From: Acidobacteriota bacterium | GTDB taxonomy: Bacteria > Acidobacteriota > Terriglobia > Terriglobales > Acidobacteriaceae | DNA: 62,165 bases | Assembly (NCBI GenBank): GCA_028876395.1 | Contig: JAGWRX010000038.1 | Span: 1-62,165 of the forward strand | Reading direction: 5' to 3' | Translations under genes and position numbers: made by a program | The notes under the pieces: generated by a model | Told to the model about the DNA's origin: nothing | The model's database searches: none | The model's input: only the letters and a program-made list of their open reading frames with translations | Part shown: positions 17,738 to 26,250 of the stretch, in pieces | How positions within the stretch are numbered: position 1 is the first letter of the stretch | Layout: each line of letters starts with the position of its first letter

Positions 17738-19609
17738 ATGTCCTCAACCATGAATGAATCGCAAGTCAACGGCGAGTCCAGGCAAAAAACATCCAGCCAG
17801 GCGCAGGGCCCGGGAAACGCCTGGGGCGACCGACTGCGCGCGCTCCAGAACGTTCCGCCTGTACTCCACTTCGTGTGGGAGTCGGGCCCCGCGGTTGTCT
17901 TCTGGAATATTGCGATTCGCATCCTGGTCGCTTTTCTGCCGGTTGGCATCGGCATCATCGGCCGCTTCATCATCGATGGCGTCAACCGCATCCGCATGCG
18001 CCTGCCGCTGCCCGAGCACTTCTGGTGGCTGGTGGCCGCGGAGATGGCGCTGGCCGTCTTTACAGGCATTCTGTCGCGCACAGTCGATTACTTCGACAGC
18101 CTGCTTGCCGACCGCTACACGCATCACGTCAGCGTCGAGGTCATGCGCAAGGCCGCCGCCCTCGATGTGACTGTCTACGAAGATCCGGTCTTTTACGATC
18201 GCCTGGAGCGCGCGCGCGTGCAGGCCACGGACCGGCTGGCCATGATTCAGCAGATGGGCCGCCTCATCCAGCAGACTGTAACGGCAATCGCCTTCTCGGC
18301 CGTGCTCGTTCGCTATTCGCCATGGCTGCTGCTGCTTCTGGTTGCCGGCGTCATTCCCGCGTTCCTCGGGGAGAGCCACTTCGCCTTCCTCACCTACGCC
18401 AAGAATTTTCGCCAGACACCGCTGCGCCGCCAGATGGACTATCTGCGCCAGGTGGGCGGCAGCAAAGAGGCTGCCAAGGAGCTGAAGCTCTTCAACCTGA
18501 GCGGCTATCTGACGGACCGCTTCAGCGCCCTCTCACAGCAAATCTACGAAGAGAACGTGAGCCTCAACCGCCGCCGCCTTTTCTGGGGCGCGGTGCTCTC
18601 CATGCTGGGCCAGCTCGGGTATTACGGCGCCTATGCTTACAGCATCTACCGCACGGTTCAGGGCCGCTACAGCATCGGCGATCTCACGCTGATTACGACC
18701 GCCATCATGCAGGCCATGGGCAACATCCAGATGGCCTTCTCGACTGCTTCCGGAGTTGCGGACCAGGCGCTTTTCCTTACCGACCTGCTGGCATTCTTTG
18801 AGATGAAGCCGCGCGTCGAATCCAAGGTGAATGGCCTGCGCACGCCGCGGCCCATCAAGCAGGGATTTGAATTTCGCGATGTCTCCTTCGCTTATCCCGG
18901 CACCAGCAGGCGCGTTCTCAGCAACTTCAACTTCACGCTGCGCCCCGACGAGCGCGTGGCTCTGATCGGCGAAAATGGCCAAGGAAAGACCACGATCGTC
19001 AAGCTGATCACGCGCCTCTACGACCCAACCGATGGCCAGATTCTTCTCGACGGCGTGGACCTGCGCGAATACGATCTGGCGGATCTGCATTCCGAAATCG
19101 GCGTCATCTTCCAGGACTTCATGCGTTACGAAATGACTGCGCGCGAGAACATCGCCGTGGGGCGCATCGAGGTGCCGCACGCGGTGGGAGAAATTGAACA
19201 CGCGGCGGAGAAAAGCCTGGCGGCGGGCGTTGTGGCCAGGCTGCAGGGCGGCTACGACCAGATGCTCGGCCGCCGCTTCGAGGGCGGCGTTGATCTCTCC
19301 GGCGGCGAGTGGCAAAAGCTTGCTCTGGCCCGCGCCTACCTGCGCGACGCGGAGTTGCTGATTCTCGATGAGCCAACAGCAGCGCTGGATGCGCGCAGTG
19401 AATTGGAAGTCTTCGAGCGCTTTGCCGAGCTGACTCACGGCAAAATGGCGCTCCTTATTTCGCATCGATTTTCGACAGTGCGCATGGCAGACCGCATTGT
19501 CGTCCTGGAAGCCGGACGGCTGGTGGAGGAAGGCAGCCATGCGCAGCTGATGGCGCTTGGCGGCCGCTACGCCGCCATGTTTGAAATGCAGGCAGCAAGC
19601 TATCGTTGA
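17738..19609 (+). CDS. ABC exporter, fused permease and ATPase, probable beta-glucan exporter
   Basis: The 623-residue protein is a type I exporter half-transporter. Hydrophobic helices fill residues about 50-330 and the ATPase follows from about 370. Walker A is GENGQGKTT (about 410), the signature is LSGGEW (about 520), Walker B is LLILDEPTAALD, and the H-loop is LLISHRFSTV. The gene stops 6 nt before the GT84 synthase start, with the stop inside that gene's ribosome site, so the two are translationally coupled. This mirrors the chvA-chvB/ndvA-ndvB pairing for cyclic beta-1,2-glucan export. ATG 17738 follows AAAGGA; an upstream TTG 17669 lacks such support. About 230 bp separate it from the hydrolase, with a TATAGT hexamer at 17602 that could be its own promoter. 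Confidence 0.88.
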   Translation: MSSTMNESQVNGESRQKTSSQAQGPGNAWGDRLRALQNVPPVLHFVWESGPAVVFWNIAIRILVAFLPVGIGIIGRFIIDGVNRIRMRLPLPEHFWWLVAAEMALAVFTGILSRTVDYFDSLLADRYTHHVSVEVMRKAAALDVTVYEDPVFYDRLERARVQATDRLAMIQQMGRLIQQTVTAIAFSAVLVRYSPWLLLLLVAGVIPAFLGESHFAFLTYAKNFRQTPLRRQMDYLRQVGGSKEAAKELKLFNLSGYLTDRFSALSQQIYEENVSLNRRRLFWGAVLSMLGQLGYYGAYAYSIYRTVQGRYSIGDLTLITTAIMQAMGNIQMAFSTASGVADQALFLTDLLAFFEMKPRVESKVNGLRTPRPIKQGFEFRDVSFAYPGTSRRVLSNFNFTLRPDERVALIGENGQGKTTIVKLITRLYDPTDGQILLDGVDLREYDLADLHSEIGVIFQDFMRYEMTARENIAVGRIEVPHAVGEIEHAAEKSLAAGVVARLQGGYDQMLGRRFEGGVDLSGGEWQKLALARAYLRDAELLILDEPTAALDARSELEVFERFAELTHGKMALLISHRFSTVRMADRIVVLEAGRLVEEGSHAQLMALGGRYAAMFEMQAASYR

Positions 19610-19615
19610 GGACCA

Positions 19616-22600
19616 ATGAAAGAAAACGCTCCCGATATGGACTCGCAACAACTTCTGGCTGCACAGGTACGCACGCATCTGCGCCAGGCAGCGAGTGCCG
19701 CCGATGCGTGGGATGTTGTGCACCGGCCTGAAACTCCGTGCCTGTTTCCTGCGCGCGTGCGCGCGGCACGCCTCGCGCTGAGGCAACTGGAGAGCAACCT
19801 TGCACGAACCCACGCGGGCAACGGGATGGAGAACCCTGCGCAGAGCCTTCCGCGTTCCGCGGTACTCGATTTGCAGTCAAACTTCCGGCTTTTGCGCGCG
19901 GCCGTGGTCGGCGTTTCAGAGAATCCACGGGACACGGCTCGCCTTCCGCGCATCGATCTGCCGCCGCGAGGCGAGGAGCCGCGTATCGCCGGAGCAGCAG
20001 CCCTCTATCTCCGCGCCGTTGAAGGAACGTTCTCCGCGACAACCTTCTCCACTTTTATTCAGGAGCTGCAGACCAACGACCCGCTCACCGTCAACGAGTT
20101 GTGGAACCTGCCCGCATTTCTTCAGTTTGTTCTGCTCGAACTGCTGCTCGGCGAGGCCGGCGCGCTTCTGTATTCTCACGACCCAGCCGCCGCCGTACAA
20201 ACACAGGTTCACCTTAAGAGCCTTCGTTCCATCGGTCACACAGACTGGAGCGCTCTGATTGAGCCGCTCATTATTTTTGACGAGACCTTGCGGCAGGACC
20301 CGGCGGGCGCCTATGCATCCATGGACTTCGAGAGCCGCGAGGCCTACTGCCGGCGCATTGCTTTCATCGCTCGTCATTCCGATTGCACAGAACCCAAGGT
20401 TGCTCAAACCGCGCTTGAACTTGCGCAGCAAGGTGCTCTGCACTCGGCCGATGAATCGCGCATGCAGCTTCGGCGCAAGCATATTGGCTACTACCTGGTC
20501 GACAAGGGATTTCCTCAGCTTGCGCGGCGTGTCGGTTTCCATCCGCCATTCATTGACCGTGTTCGCTCTTTCATTCGCGCTCATGCTGACGATTTTTACA
20601 TCACTGGAATCCAGCTGCTTACCATCCTCTTCATCGCCGCAGTGATCTTTCCTCTTCTGCCTCACGCTTCGGCTCTCACGGGACTGATCGTTGCCTTCCT
20701 TGTAGTTCTGCTTCCCGTGACGCAGGATGCGGTCGATCTGGTCAACAACTCCGTCACTGCGCTCTTCAACCCCGATCCCCTGCCGAAGCTCGATTTCAGC
20801 AAAGCAATTCCCGCCGCATGCGCAACGCTGGTCGCGGTCCCTTCCCTGCTTTTGAATGAAAAGCAGGTGCGCGATCTGGTGACCAACCTCGAAGTACGCT
20901 TTCTCGCCAACCGCGATCCGCATCTTCACTTCGCGCTGCTCACCGATCTGCCGGACTCGGTAAGCAAGCCGCACGAAAACGATTCGCATCCGCTCGTCGA
21001 GCTGGCCATCCAGCTTATCGACGCGCTCAATGAGAAATATGCGGCCCCCAGGGATGGGTACTTTCTTCTTCTGCACAGGCACCGCACCTTCAACCGGCGC
21101 CAGGGTGTGTGGATGGGCTGGGAGCGCAAGCGGGGCAAGCTGCTCGATCTGAACAAACTGCTTACCGGGGAGTACGACGCATTTCCCATCAAGGCGGGAA
21201 GGCTCGAGGCGCTCCATCAGGTGCGCTACATTCTTACGCTCGACTCAGACTCGCAGCTTCCTCGCGGCGCCGCGGCACGGCTCATTGGCGCGATGGCGCA
21301 CCCTCTGAATCAGGCGGTCATCGATCCCAGGTCGCGCATTGTCACGGCGGGATATGGAATTCTGCAGCCGCGCGTGGGCATCGCCGTCCAGTCCGTTTCG
21401 CGTTCGCGTCTGGCGTCTATCTACTCTGGCCAGACCGGCTTTGATATCTACGCCCGCGCCGTTTCAGACGCGTATCAGGATCTGTTTGGCGAAGGGATTT
21501 TTACCGGCAAGGGCATTTATGAGGTTGAAACTCTGCATGCCGTTCTCGATCGCAGATTTCCGCGCAACGCATTGCTGAGCCACGATCTGATTGAGGGCGC
21601 GTATGCGCGCGCCGGCCTGGCCACTGATATCGAACTCATCGACGACTATCCCTCGCACTACAGCGCGTACAGCCGCCGCAAGCATCGCTGGGTGCGCGGA
21701 GACTGGCAGATCGTGCAATGGATTTTCTCGCGCGTTCCTGAAGAGTCAGGCCGACGTGTGCGAAATCCAATCTCAGACATTTCCCGCTGGAAGGTTTTTG
21801 ACAATCTGCGCCGATCGCTGGTCGACCCTTTTCTCTTCATCCTGTTTGTCGCAGGTTGGCTGTGGCTGCCGGGCGGGCCGCTCTACTGGACCGTTGTCTC
21901 TCTGCTCCTCCTGATTTTCCCTACACTGGTCCAACTGGGATTCGGCCTGGGCCGCGCGCTTGCCGCAGGCCGCAAAGGCGGCGCCGGCGAGGCATTCGCA
22001 GGCTTTGGTCGCGCGATGCTCGTTGTTCTACTGAATTTTTCCTTTCTTCCTCACCAGACTCTGCTCGCGATTGACGCCGTCGTCCGCTCGCTTGTGCGGC
22101 GATTCATCACCGGCGAACGATTGCTTGAATGGGAGACCGCGGCACAGGCAGAGACTCAATCCGCCAGGCGCACGCCGGTCGATCGCTATCTTGCCCTCAC
22201 GCCGCTCGTTGCTGCGGGCCTGGCGGCGCTGGTCTACTTTTTTGCGCGGCATCACAGGGCGATCGTGTTCGCCGCGCCCATTCTCGTGCTCTGGGGACTC
22301 GCGCTGGTTGTCACGGCATGGCTCAACCGGCCGCCGCGCGACCAGCACAAGCACCTTGGCTCCAGCGACGCGGCATATCTGCTCTCTCATGCGCTCCGCA
22401 TCTGGCGCTACTTTCATCAGTTCGGCGCGGAGCGGCACAATTATCTGATTCCTGACAATGTCGAGGAAGCGGGCCTTCATGAGGCATCGCGCGTCTCGCC
22501 CACCAATGTGGGCCTGCTGTTGAATGCCCGCCAGGCAGCGTGCGAACTCGGATTCCTGACCACGCCGGAGTTTATCGCGCTCACACAGCAAAGTCTGGCG

Positions 22601-24118
22601 ACCATCACCCGCCTCGAAAAGTTCCAGGGCCACCTGTACAACTGGTACGACACGCAAACGCTCAGGCCGCTGGATGCCTCGCCTTTCGTGTCATCCGTTG
22701 ACAGCGGAAATTTTCTCGCCTCCCTTTACACGCTGCATGCTGGCGCGCAGGAACTTTTGCAGACTCCGCTGCTCACCGGTCTGCTCTTCAGCAGCCTGCG
22801 TGCGCATTGGCAGCGGATGCTGGCGGAGAATGCCAAGCGTGCCCTGTTCGAAGAAGTCGCATTGCCTGCTGCTTCCGCATCCATGGCGGAATGGATTGCA
22901 TGGCTTCCTGAGGCGGAAGCGGCGCTCTCTGCGGCCTCCGCCCACGCAGACGAGAAATCGGGCGAAAGTTGGTGGCTTGTCGAAACGCATCGACGTGTGA
23001 CGTCCATCCTGGAATTGCTTCGCGACTACATTCCGTGGATGCAGCCCGAATATGCGCCGCTTCGCAAGATGCTTCAACCGGCCATCGACGAGGAGGCTGG
23101 TATGCCATCCCTCGAAGAAGCCATCCCATTTGCCGAGGCCCTGGACGCCCGCCTCAAGCGCGCCTGGGCCGCGATTACCGAGCGGACGCCGCATCATCCG
23201 CTGGGCGAACAGCTCAGAGCATCATTGCCCGTTGCGCAGCAGAATCTGCGCAGTCTTGCCGCAAGTCTTCGCGCCATTGCGCAGGACGCCGAGCGCCTTG
23301 CGGAGGAAACGGACCTATCATTTCTGATGGATCCAAACCGCCAGATACTCTCCGTCGGCTATGACACAGGCGCGCAAAAGCTGCATGAGTCCTGCTACGA
23401 CATGCTCGCCTCCGAGGCCCGGATCGCCACGTTTCTGGCCATCGCGCGCGGGGAGCTGCCCCAGCAGAGCTGGTTCAGGCTGGCGCGCCAGCACGCGCAT
23501 GCCTTTGGCCGCTTTCTCCTGCTCTCATGGACCGGCACCATGTTTGAATACCTGATGCCGGCGCTGTGGATGCAGAGCTATCCGGACACGCTGATCTCGC
23601 GCACTCAGGCCGCCTGCGTCGATGTGCAGCGGGCCTTTGCGCGCTCGCTCGGCATTCCATGGGGCATTTCGGAGTCAGGTAATTCACGCAAGGATGATGC
23701 GGGCCATTATGCCTACCACGCCTACGGCATTCCCCAGGCTGCATTGTTTTTCGAGGCGACAGCCGGCCCCGTCGTTTCTCCGTACTCTACTTTTCTGGCG
23801 CTGAGCGTGGACGCCGGCGAGGCGCTGCGCAACCTGCGTCACATGGAGTTAGCAGGGTGGGTGGGATCCTATGGCTTCTATGAAGCGGGGGACTATATCA
23901 ACTCTCCGGGCCATGCCGTTCTGGTGCGCGAGTGGATGGCCCATCATCAGGGCATGTCCCTGCTGGCGGTCGTGAATCTGCTGCGGAACAATGCCGTGCA
24001 GCGCTGGTTTCACTTGAATCCTCTGGTGCAGTCCGCAGAGTTGCTGCTGCACGAGATCCCGGTTCGCAAAGCCGTTCTCAAGGCCGCGGCGAAGGAGTTC
24101 GCGCCTCTCGCCACGTGA
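19616..24118 (+). CDS. Beta-1,2-glucan synthase, GT84 plus glycoamylase/GH189-like domain, no GH94 domain
   Basis: The 1500-residue inner-membrane protein matches the first half of cyclic beta-1,2-glucan synthases (NdvB/ChvB/Cgs), which are near 2800 residues. Residues 1-320 are the N-terminal helical region. Helices follow near 325-370, then the GT84 catalytic part with TLDSDSQLPRG (about 541) and HRWVRGDWQI (about 690), and a helix cluster at about 738-905. Residues about 928-1495 are the glycoamylase-like, cyclisation-type domain (SWTGTMFEYLMPALWM, IPWGISESGNS, YGFYEAGDYI). The protein then stops normally at 24118; the DNA after it is a convergent gene, not a GH94 remnant. GH94 sets chain length in classical enzymes, so the product may be longer or linear. 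GAGG lies 4 nt before the start. Confidence 0.9.
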   Translation: MKENAPDMDSQQLLAAQVRTHLRQAASAADAWDVVHRPETPCLFPARVRAARLALRQLESNLARTHAGNGMENPAQSLPRSAVLDLQSNFRLLRAAVVGVSENPRDTARLPRIDLPPRGEEPRIAGAAALYLRAVEGTFSATTFSTFIQELQTNDPLTVNELWNLPAFLQFVLLELLLGEAGALLYSHDPAAAVQTQVHLKSLRSIGHTDWSALIEPLIIFDETLRQDPAGAYASMDFESREAYCRRIAFIARHSDCTEPKVAQTALELAQQGALHSADESRMQLRRKHIGYYLVDKGFPQLARRVGFHPPFIDRVRSFIRAHADDFYITGIQLLTILFIAAVIFPLLPHASALTGLIVAFLVVLLPVTQDAVDLVNNSVTALFNPDPLPKLDFSKAIPAACATLVAVPSLLLNEKQVRDLVTNLEVRFLANRDPHLHFALLTDLPDSVSKPHENDSHPLVELAIQLIDALNEKYAAPRDGYFLLLHRHRTFNRRQGVWMGWERKRGKLLDLNKLLTGEYDAFPIKAGRLEALHQVRYILTLDSDSQLPRGAAARLIGAMAHPLNQAVIDPRSRIVTAGYGILQPRVGIAVQSVSRSRLASIYSGQTGFDIYARAVSDAYQDLFGEGIFTGKGIYEVETLHAVLDRRFPRNALLSHDLIEGAYARAGLATDIELIDDYPSHYSAYSRRKHRWVRGDWQIVQWIFSRVPEESGRRVRNPISDISRWKVFDNLRRSLVDPFLFILFVAGWLWLPGGPLYWTVVSLLLLIFPTLVQLGFGLGRALAAGRKGGAGEAFAGFGRAMLVVLLNFSFLPHQTLLAIDAVVRSLVRRFITGERLLEWETAAQAETQSARRTPVDRYLALTPLVAAGLAALVYFFARHHRAIVFAAPILVLWGLALVVTAWLNRPPRDQHKHLGSSDAAYLLSHALRIWRYFHQFGAERHNYLIPDNVEEAGLHEASRVSPTNVGLLLNARQAACELGFLTTPEFIALTQQSLATITRLEKFQGHLYNWYDTQTLRPLDASPFVSSVDSGNFLASLYTLHAGAQELLQTPLLTGLLFSSLRAHWQRMLAENAKRALFEEVALPAASASMAEWIAWLPEAEAALSAASAHADEKSGESWWLVETHRRVTSILELLRDYIPWMQPEYAPLRKMLQPAIDEEAGMPSLEEAIPFAEALDARLKRAWAAITERTPHHPLGEQLRASLPVAQQNLRSLAASLRAIAQDAERLAEETDLSFLMDPNRQILSVGYDTGAQKLHESCYDMLASEARIATFLAIARGELPQQSWFRLARQHAHAFGRFLLLSWTGTMFEYLMPALWMQSYPDTLISRTQAACVDVQRAFARSLGIPWGISESGNSRKDDAGHYAYHAYGIPQAALFFEATAGPVVSPYSTFLALSVDAGEALRNLRHMELAGWVGSYGFYEAGDYINSPGHAVLVREWMAHHQGMSLLAVVNLLRNNAVQRWFHLNPLVQSAELLLHEIPVRKAVLKAAAKEFAPLAT

Positions 24119-24164
24119 GCCTATATGCAGACGGCTGCGCGTTGACTGCGCCCGCGCCATTGCT

Positions 24165-25310
24165 TCATGCGCCCTGCAGCACGTGAAGCGATGGCGCGCG
24201 TTTCATTGCCTGTGCAGGCTCCACATAGCCCCGCGGAACGTAGGAGCAGCACGGCTCCTGCGCAAATGCATTCCCCGTCAGCGCGTACGCGCGCGCCCGC
24301 GATCCTCCGCAAATTTGTTTGAACTCGCATGCGCCGCACTTGCCTTCGAGTCTGTCCGCGTCTCGCAACGCAAGAAACAAGGGCGACTCGCGATAGATGG
24401 TGGCCAGTGCCTGATGGCGGATGTTGCCCGCCGAAACGGGCAGAAATCCGCTGGGGAAAACCTCGCCTGTATGCGAGATGAAGACAAAACCCTTGCCGTC
24501 ATTGAGTCCACGCGGCGCGCGGCCGATGGAATCGGCCACCCTCTCGTGCGTGGAGTCCAGGCTTCCGGCCCTGCGGGCTGCGGCGCGCTGCTGCAGCAGA
24601 AAGCGACGGTAATGCTGCGCCTCAGTTGTTTTAATGTCGAACGGGGCCGTCCTGGAGAGGCCGTGAAGCTTTGCAAAAATCTCCTCGAACTCATCGGCGT
24701 TCAATAGATCATTCAGCTTGCCGCGGCCGGTGGGAACGAGGAAGAATACGCTCCATAAAGTGATTTTCAAGCGTGCAACCAATGCCACGATGTCGTCGAT
24801 TTCACCAATGTTTCTGCGGCTGAAAGTTGTATTGATCTGTACGGGGAGCCCCGCCTCGTTGGCCCAGCGGATCGCATCGAGCGTGCGAGCAAACGAGCCC
24901 GACATTCCGCGGAACCCATCGTGCGTCTCAGCGCTCGCGCCGTCCATGCTGACGGCAAGCCGCGCCAGCCCGGCATCCTTGAGGCGGAAGACAATCTCCC
25001 TGGTCAGCAACGGCGTGGCGCTCGGCGTGAGGGATACGCGCACCCCCGCCTGGCGGGCGTAGTCGATCAGTTCAAAGAGATCGGGCCGCTTGATCGGGTC
25101 GCCTCCGGTGAGCACGAAGACGGGCACGCGCAGGGTGGCGATTTGCCCGATGAGCTGCTTGCCTTCCTCTGTGCTCAACTCCATGGGATGACGCTCTGGC
25201 TGTGCTGATGCCCGGCAATGAACGCAGGCGAGGTCGCAGGCCTGCGTCACTTCCCAGATTGCGATAAATGGGCGCTCATCAAAATCGGTCGTATTGATCT
25301 GCGGGTTCAT
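24165..25310 (-). CDS. Radical SAM/SPASM protein related to AhbD and NirJ (haem-modifying type)
   Basis: The 381-residue protein has the radical SAM cluster motif C25-x3-C29-x2-C32 (CDLACVHC), the SAM-contacting TGGDPIKRPDL, and a C-terminal SPASM region with CGACEFKQICGG and a CC pair for auxiliary clusters. This resembles AhbD/NirJ and the related TIGR04053-type group, which act on porphyrin propionates or on unknown substrates. There is no ribosome site before ATG 25310. The NO-island palindrome is centred 42.5 nt upstream of that ATG, which is where an activator would sit if the message is leaderless. It is divergent from the Crp/Fnr regulator. A role in making haem for the NO enzymes is plausible but unproven. 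Confidence 0.82.
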   Translation of the reverse strand: MNPQINTTDFDERPFIAIWEVTQACDLACVHCRASAQPERHPMELSTEEGKQLIGQIATLRVPVFVLTGGDPIKRPDLFELIDYARQAGVRVSLTPSATPLLTREIVFRLKDAGLARLAVSMDGASAETHDGFRGMSGSFARTLDAIRWANEAGLPVQINTTFSRRNIGEIDDIVALVARLKITLWSVFFLVPTGRGKLNDLLNADEFEEIFAKLHGLSRTAPFDIKTTEAQHYRRFLLQQRAAARRAGSLDSTHERVADSIGRAPRGLNDGKGFVFISHTGEVFPSGFLPVSAGNIRHQALATIYRESPLFLALRDADRLEGKCGACEFKQICGGSRARAYALTGNAFAQEPCCSYVPRGYVEPAQAMKRAPSLHVLQGA

Positions 25311-25345
25311 AGCACGATGGAACCGCAGTGGAGTCGCCCCGCGCA

Positions 25346-25359
25346 GTGACTAAAGTCGC
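25346..25359. promoter_or_regulatory. NO-island palindrome, site A (radical SAM / regulator divergent promoter)
   Basis: The element is GTGAC-TAAA-GTCGC. It is identical over 14 nt to site C, and the identity continues a few bases each side. It lies 42.5 nt (centre) upstream of the radical SAM ATG on the minus strand and 24.5 nt upstream of the regulator's GTG on the plus strand. This geometry predicts activation of the first and autorepression of the second. Confidence 0.7.
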
Positions 25360-25364
25360 GCTGA

Positions 25365-25370
25365 TACAAT
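25365..25370 (+). promoter_or_regulatory. -10 element TACAAT of the Crp/Fnr regulator, leaderless
   Basis: TACAAT ends 7 nt before GTG 25377, so the predicted transcription start coincides with the start codon. No ribosome site exists, which fits a leaderless mRNA. No -35 hexamer is visible; site A occupies that position. Confidence 0.55.
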
Positions 25371-25376
25371 TTTGGC

Positions 25377-26081
25377 GTGAGTGCTGAGCGCATCGACCTT
25401 GCCGGAGTTTTGCAGAAGACGGGCCTGCTCTCCAGTCTGACGCCGCCCGAAGTGCAACTGCTGGCCACCCGAACCGTCCGCAAGCTATTCAAAGCCGGAG
25501 AGTTGCTGTTCTGCGAAGGCGAGCCGTGCAGCGGCTTGCATATTGTTGCGCAGGGCAAGGTTCGCATCTTCAAAACCTCCATGAGCGGGCGGGAGCAGGT
25601 GCTTGCGGTGGAGGGACCGGGCAGCTCCATTGCCGAATTGCCGGTCTTCGACGGCGGCCCTTATCCCGCATCGGTGGTGGCGATTGAGGATTCAGAGATT
25701 GCCTTCATATCGCGTCGCGACTTTCACGCTTACTGCATGGAGCATCCTGATGTGGCGCTGAAAGTGCTCGCCGTGGTGGGCGGGCGGCTGCGCCGGCTCG
25801 TGGGAATCATCGAGGAACTCTCCTTCACCACGATTCGCCAGCGGCTGGTCTCCACATTGCTCAAGATCGCACAGGCTGAGGGAAAGAAGACCGCGCACGG
25901 CGTGGAATTCCTTCTCCCTTACAGTCATCAGGAGATCGCCAATCAGCTTGGCACCGTGCGCGAGCTGATTTCACGCAACCTGATGCGCCTGCAGGCGGAA
26001 GGCCTGCTTGAAGTGGATGCGCGGCACATCGTGATCAAGAACATGAGCGGGCTTACCGCTCTGCTGGAAACATCCGCCTGA
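25377..26081 (+). CDS. Crp/Fnr family transcription regulator, probable NO/redox sensor of the island
   Basis: The 234-residue protein has a cyclic-nucleotide-binding-like beta-roll (residues about 15-130), a long dimer helix and a C-terminal winged helix. The recognition helix reads GTVRELISRNLMRL: Arg195, Glu196 and Arg200 reproduce the R-E-x-x-x-R that reads GTGA in Crp proteins, unlike the V-E-x-x-x-R of Fnr. There is no N-terminal Cys cluster, so it is not an Fnr-type Fe-S sensor. Cys46, Cys51 and Cys120 are present. Haem- or NO-sensing Dnr/NnrR/HcpR-type regulators share this plan. All surrounding genes belong to NO defence and carry the GTGAC element. The start GTG 25377 is supported by the leaderless promoter. 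Confidence 0.88.
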   Translation: MSAERIDLAGVLQKTGLLSSLTPPEVQLLATRTVRKLFKAGELLFCEGEPCSGLHIVAQGKVRIFKTSMSGREQVLAVEGPGSSIAELPVFDGGPYPASVVAIEDSEIAFISRRDFHAYCMEHPDVALKVLAVVGGRLRRLVGIIEELSFTTIRQRLVSTLLKIAQAEGKKTAHGVEFLLPYSHQEIANQLGTVRELISRNLMRLQAEGLLEVDARHIVIKNMSGLTALLETSA

Positions 26082-26157
26082 TTCCTCGCCCGCGCCGCAG
26101 TTCACAATGAAGACGAAAGAACCGCCTGCCCGGGCGCGTCCCGGTGCGTGAAACCAT

Positions 26158-26171
26158 GTGACTAAAGTCCC
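26158..26171. promoter_or_regulatory. NO-island palindrome, site B (norZ promoter)
   Basis: The element is GTGAC-TAAA-GTCCC. A -10-like TACTGT at 26195-26200 predicts a start near 26207, placing the site centre at about -42, the class II activator position. No -35 is evident. The leader of about 44 nt then carries GAGGG before the norZ ATG. Confidence 0.7.
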
Positions 26172-26250
26172 TGCGTGGCGCTTGTTCTCCCCCCTACTGT
26201 GACAACAGCAGCGGGCAGGTAGCATTCTCCTCTGCAAAGCGAGGGAAGCA

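Noticed and set aside
24119-24164. Remnant of a GH94 domain after the glucan synthase
   Set aside because: The synthase stop is followed by only 46 bp before a convergent intact gene. No GH94-like codons are visible, so the short form is not a recent truncation seen in this window.
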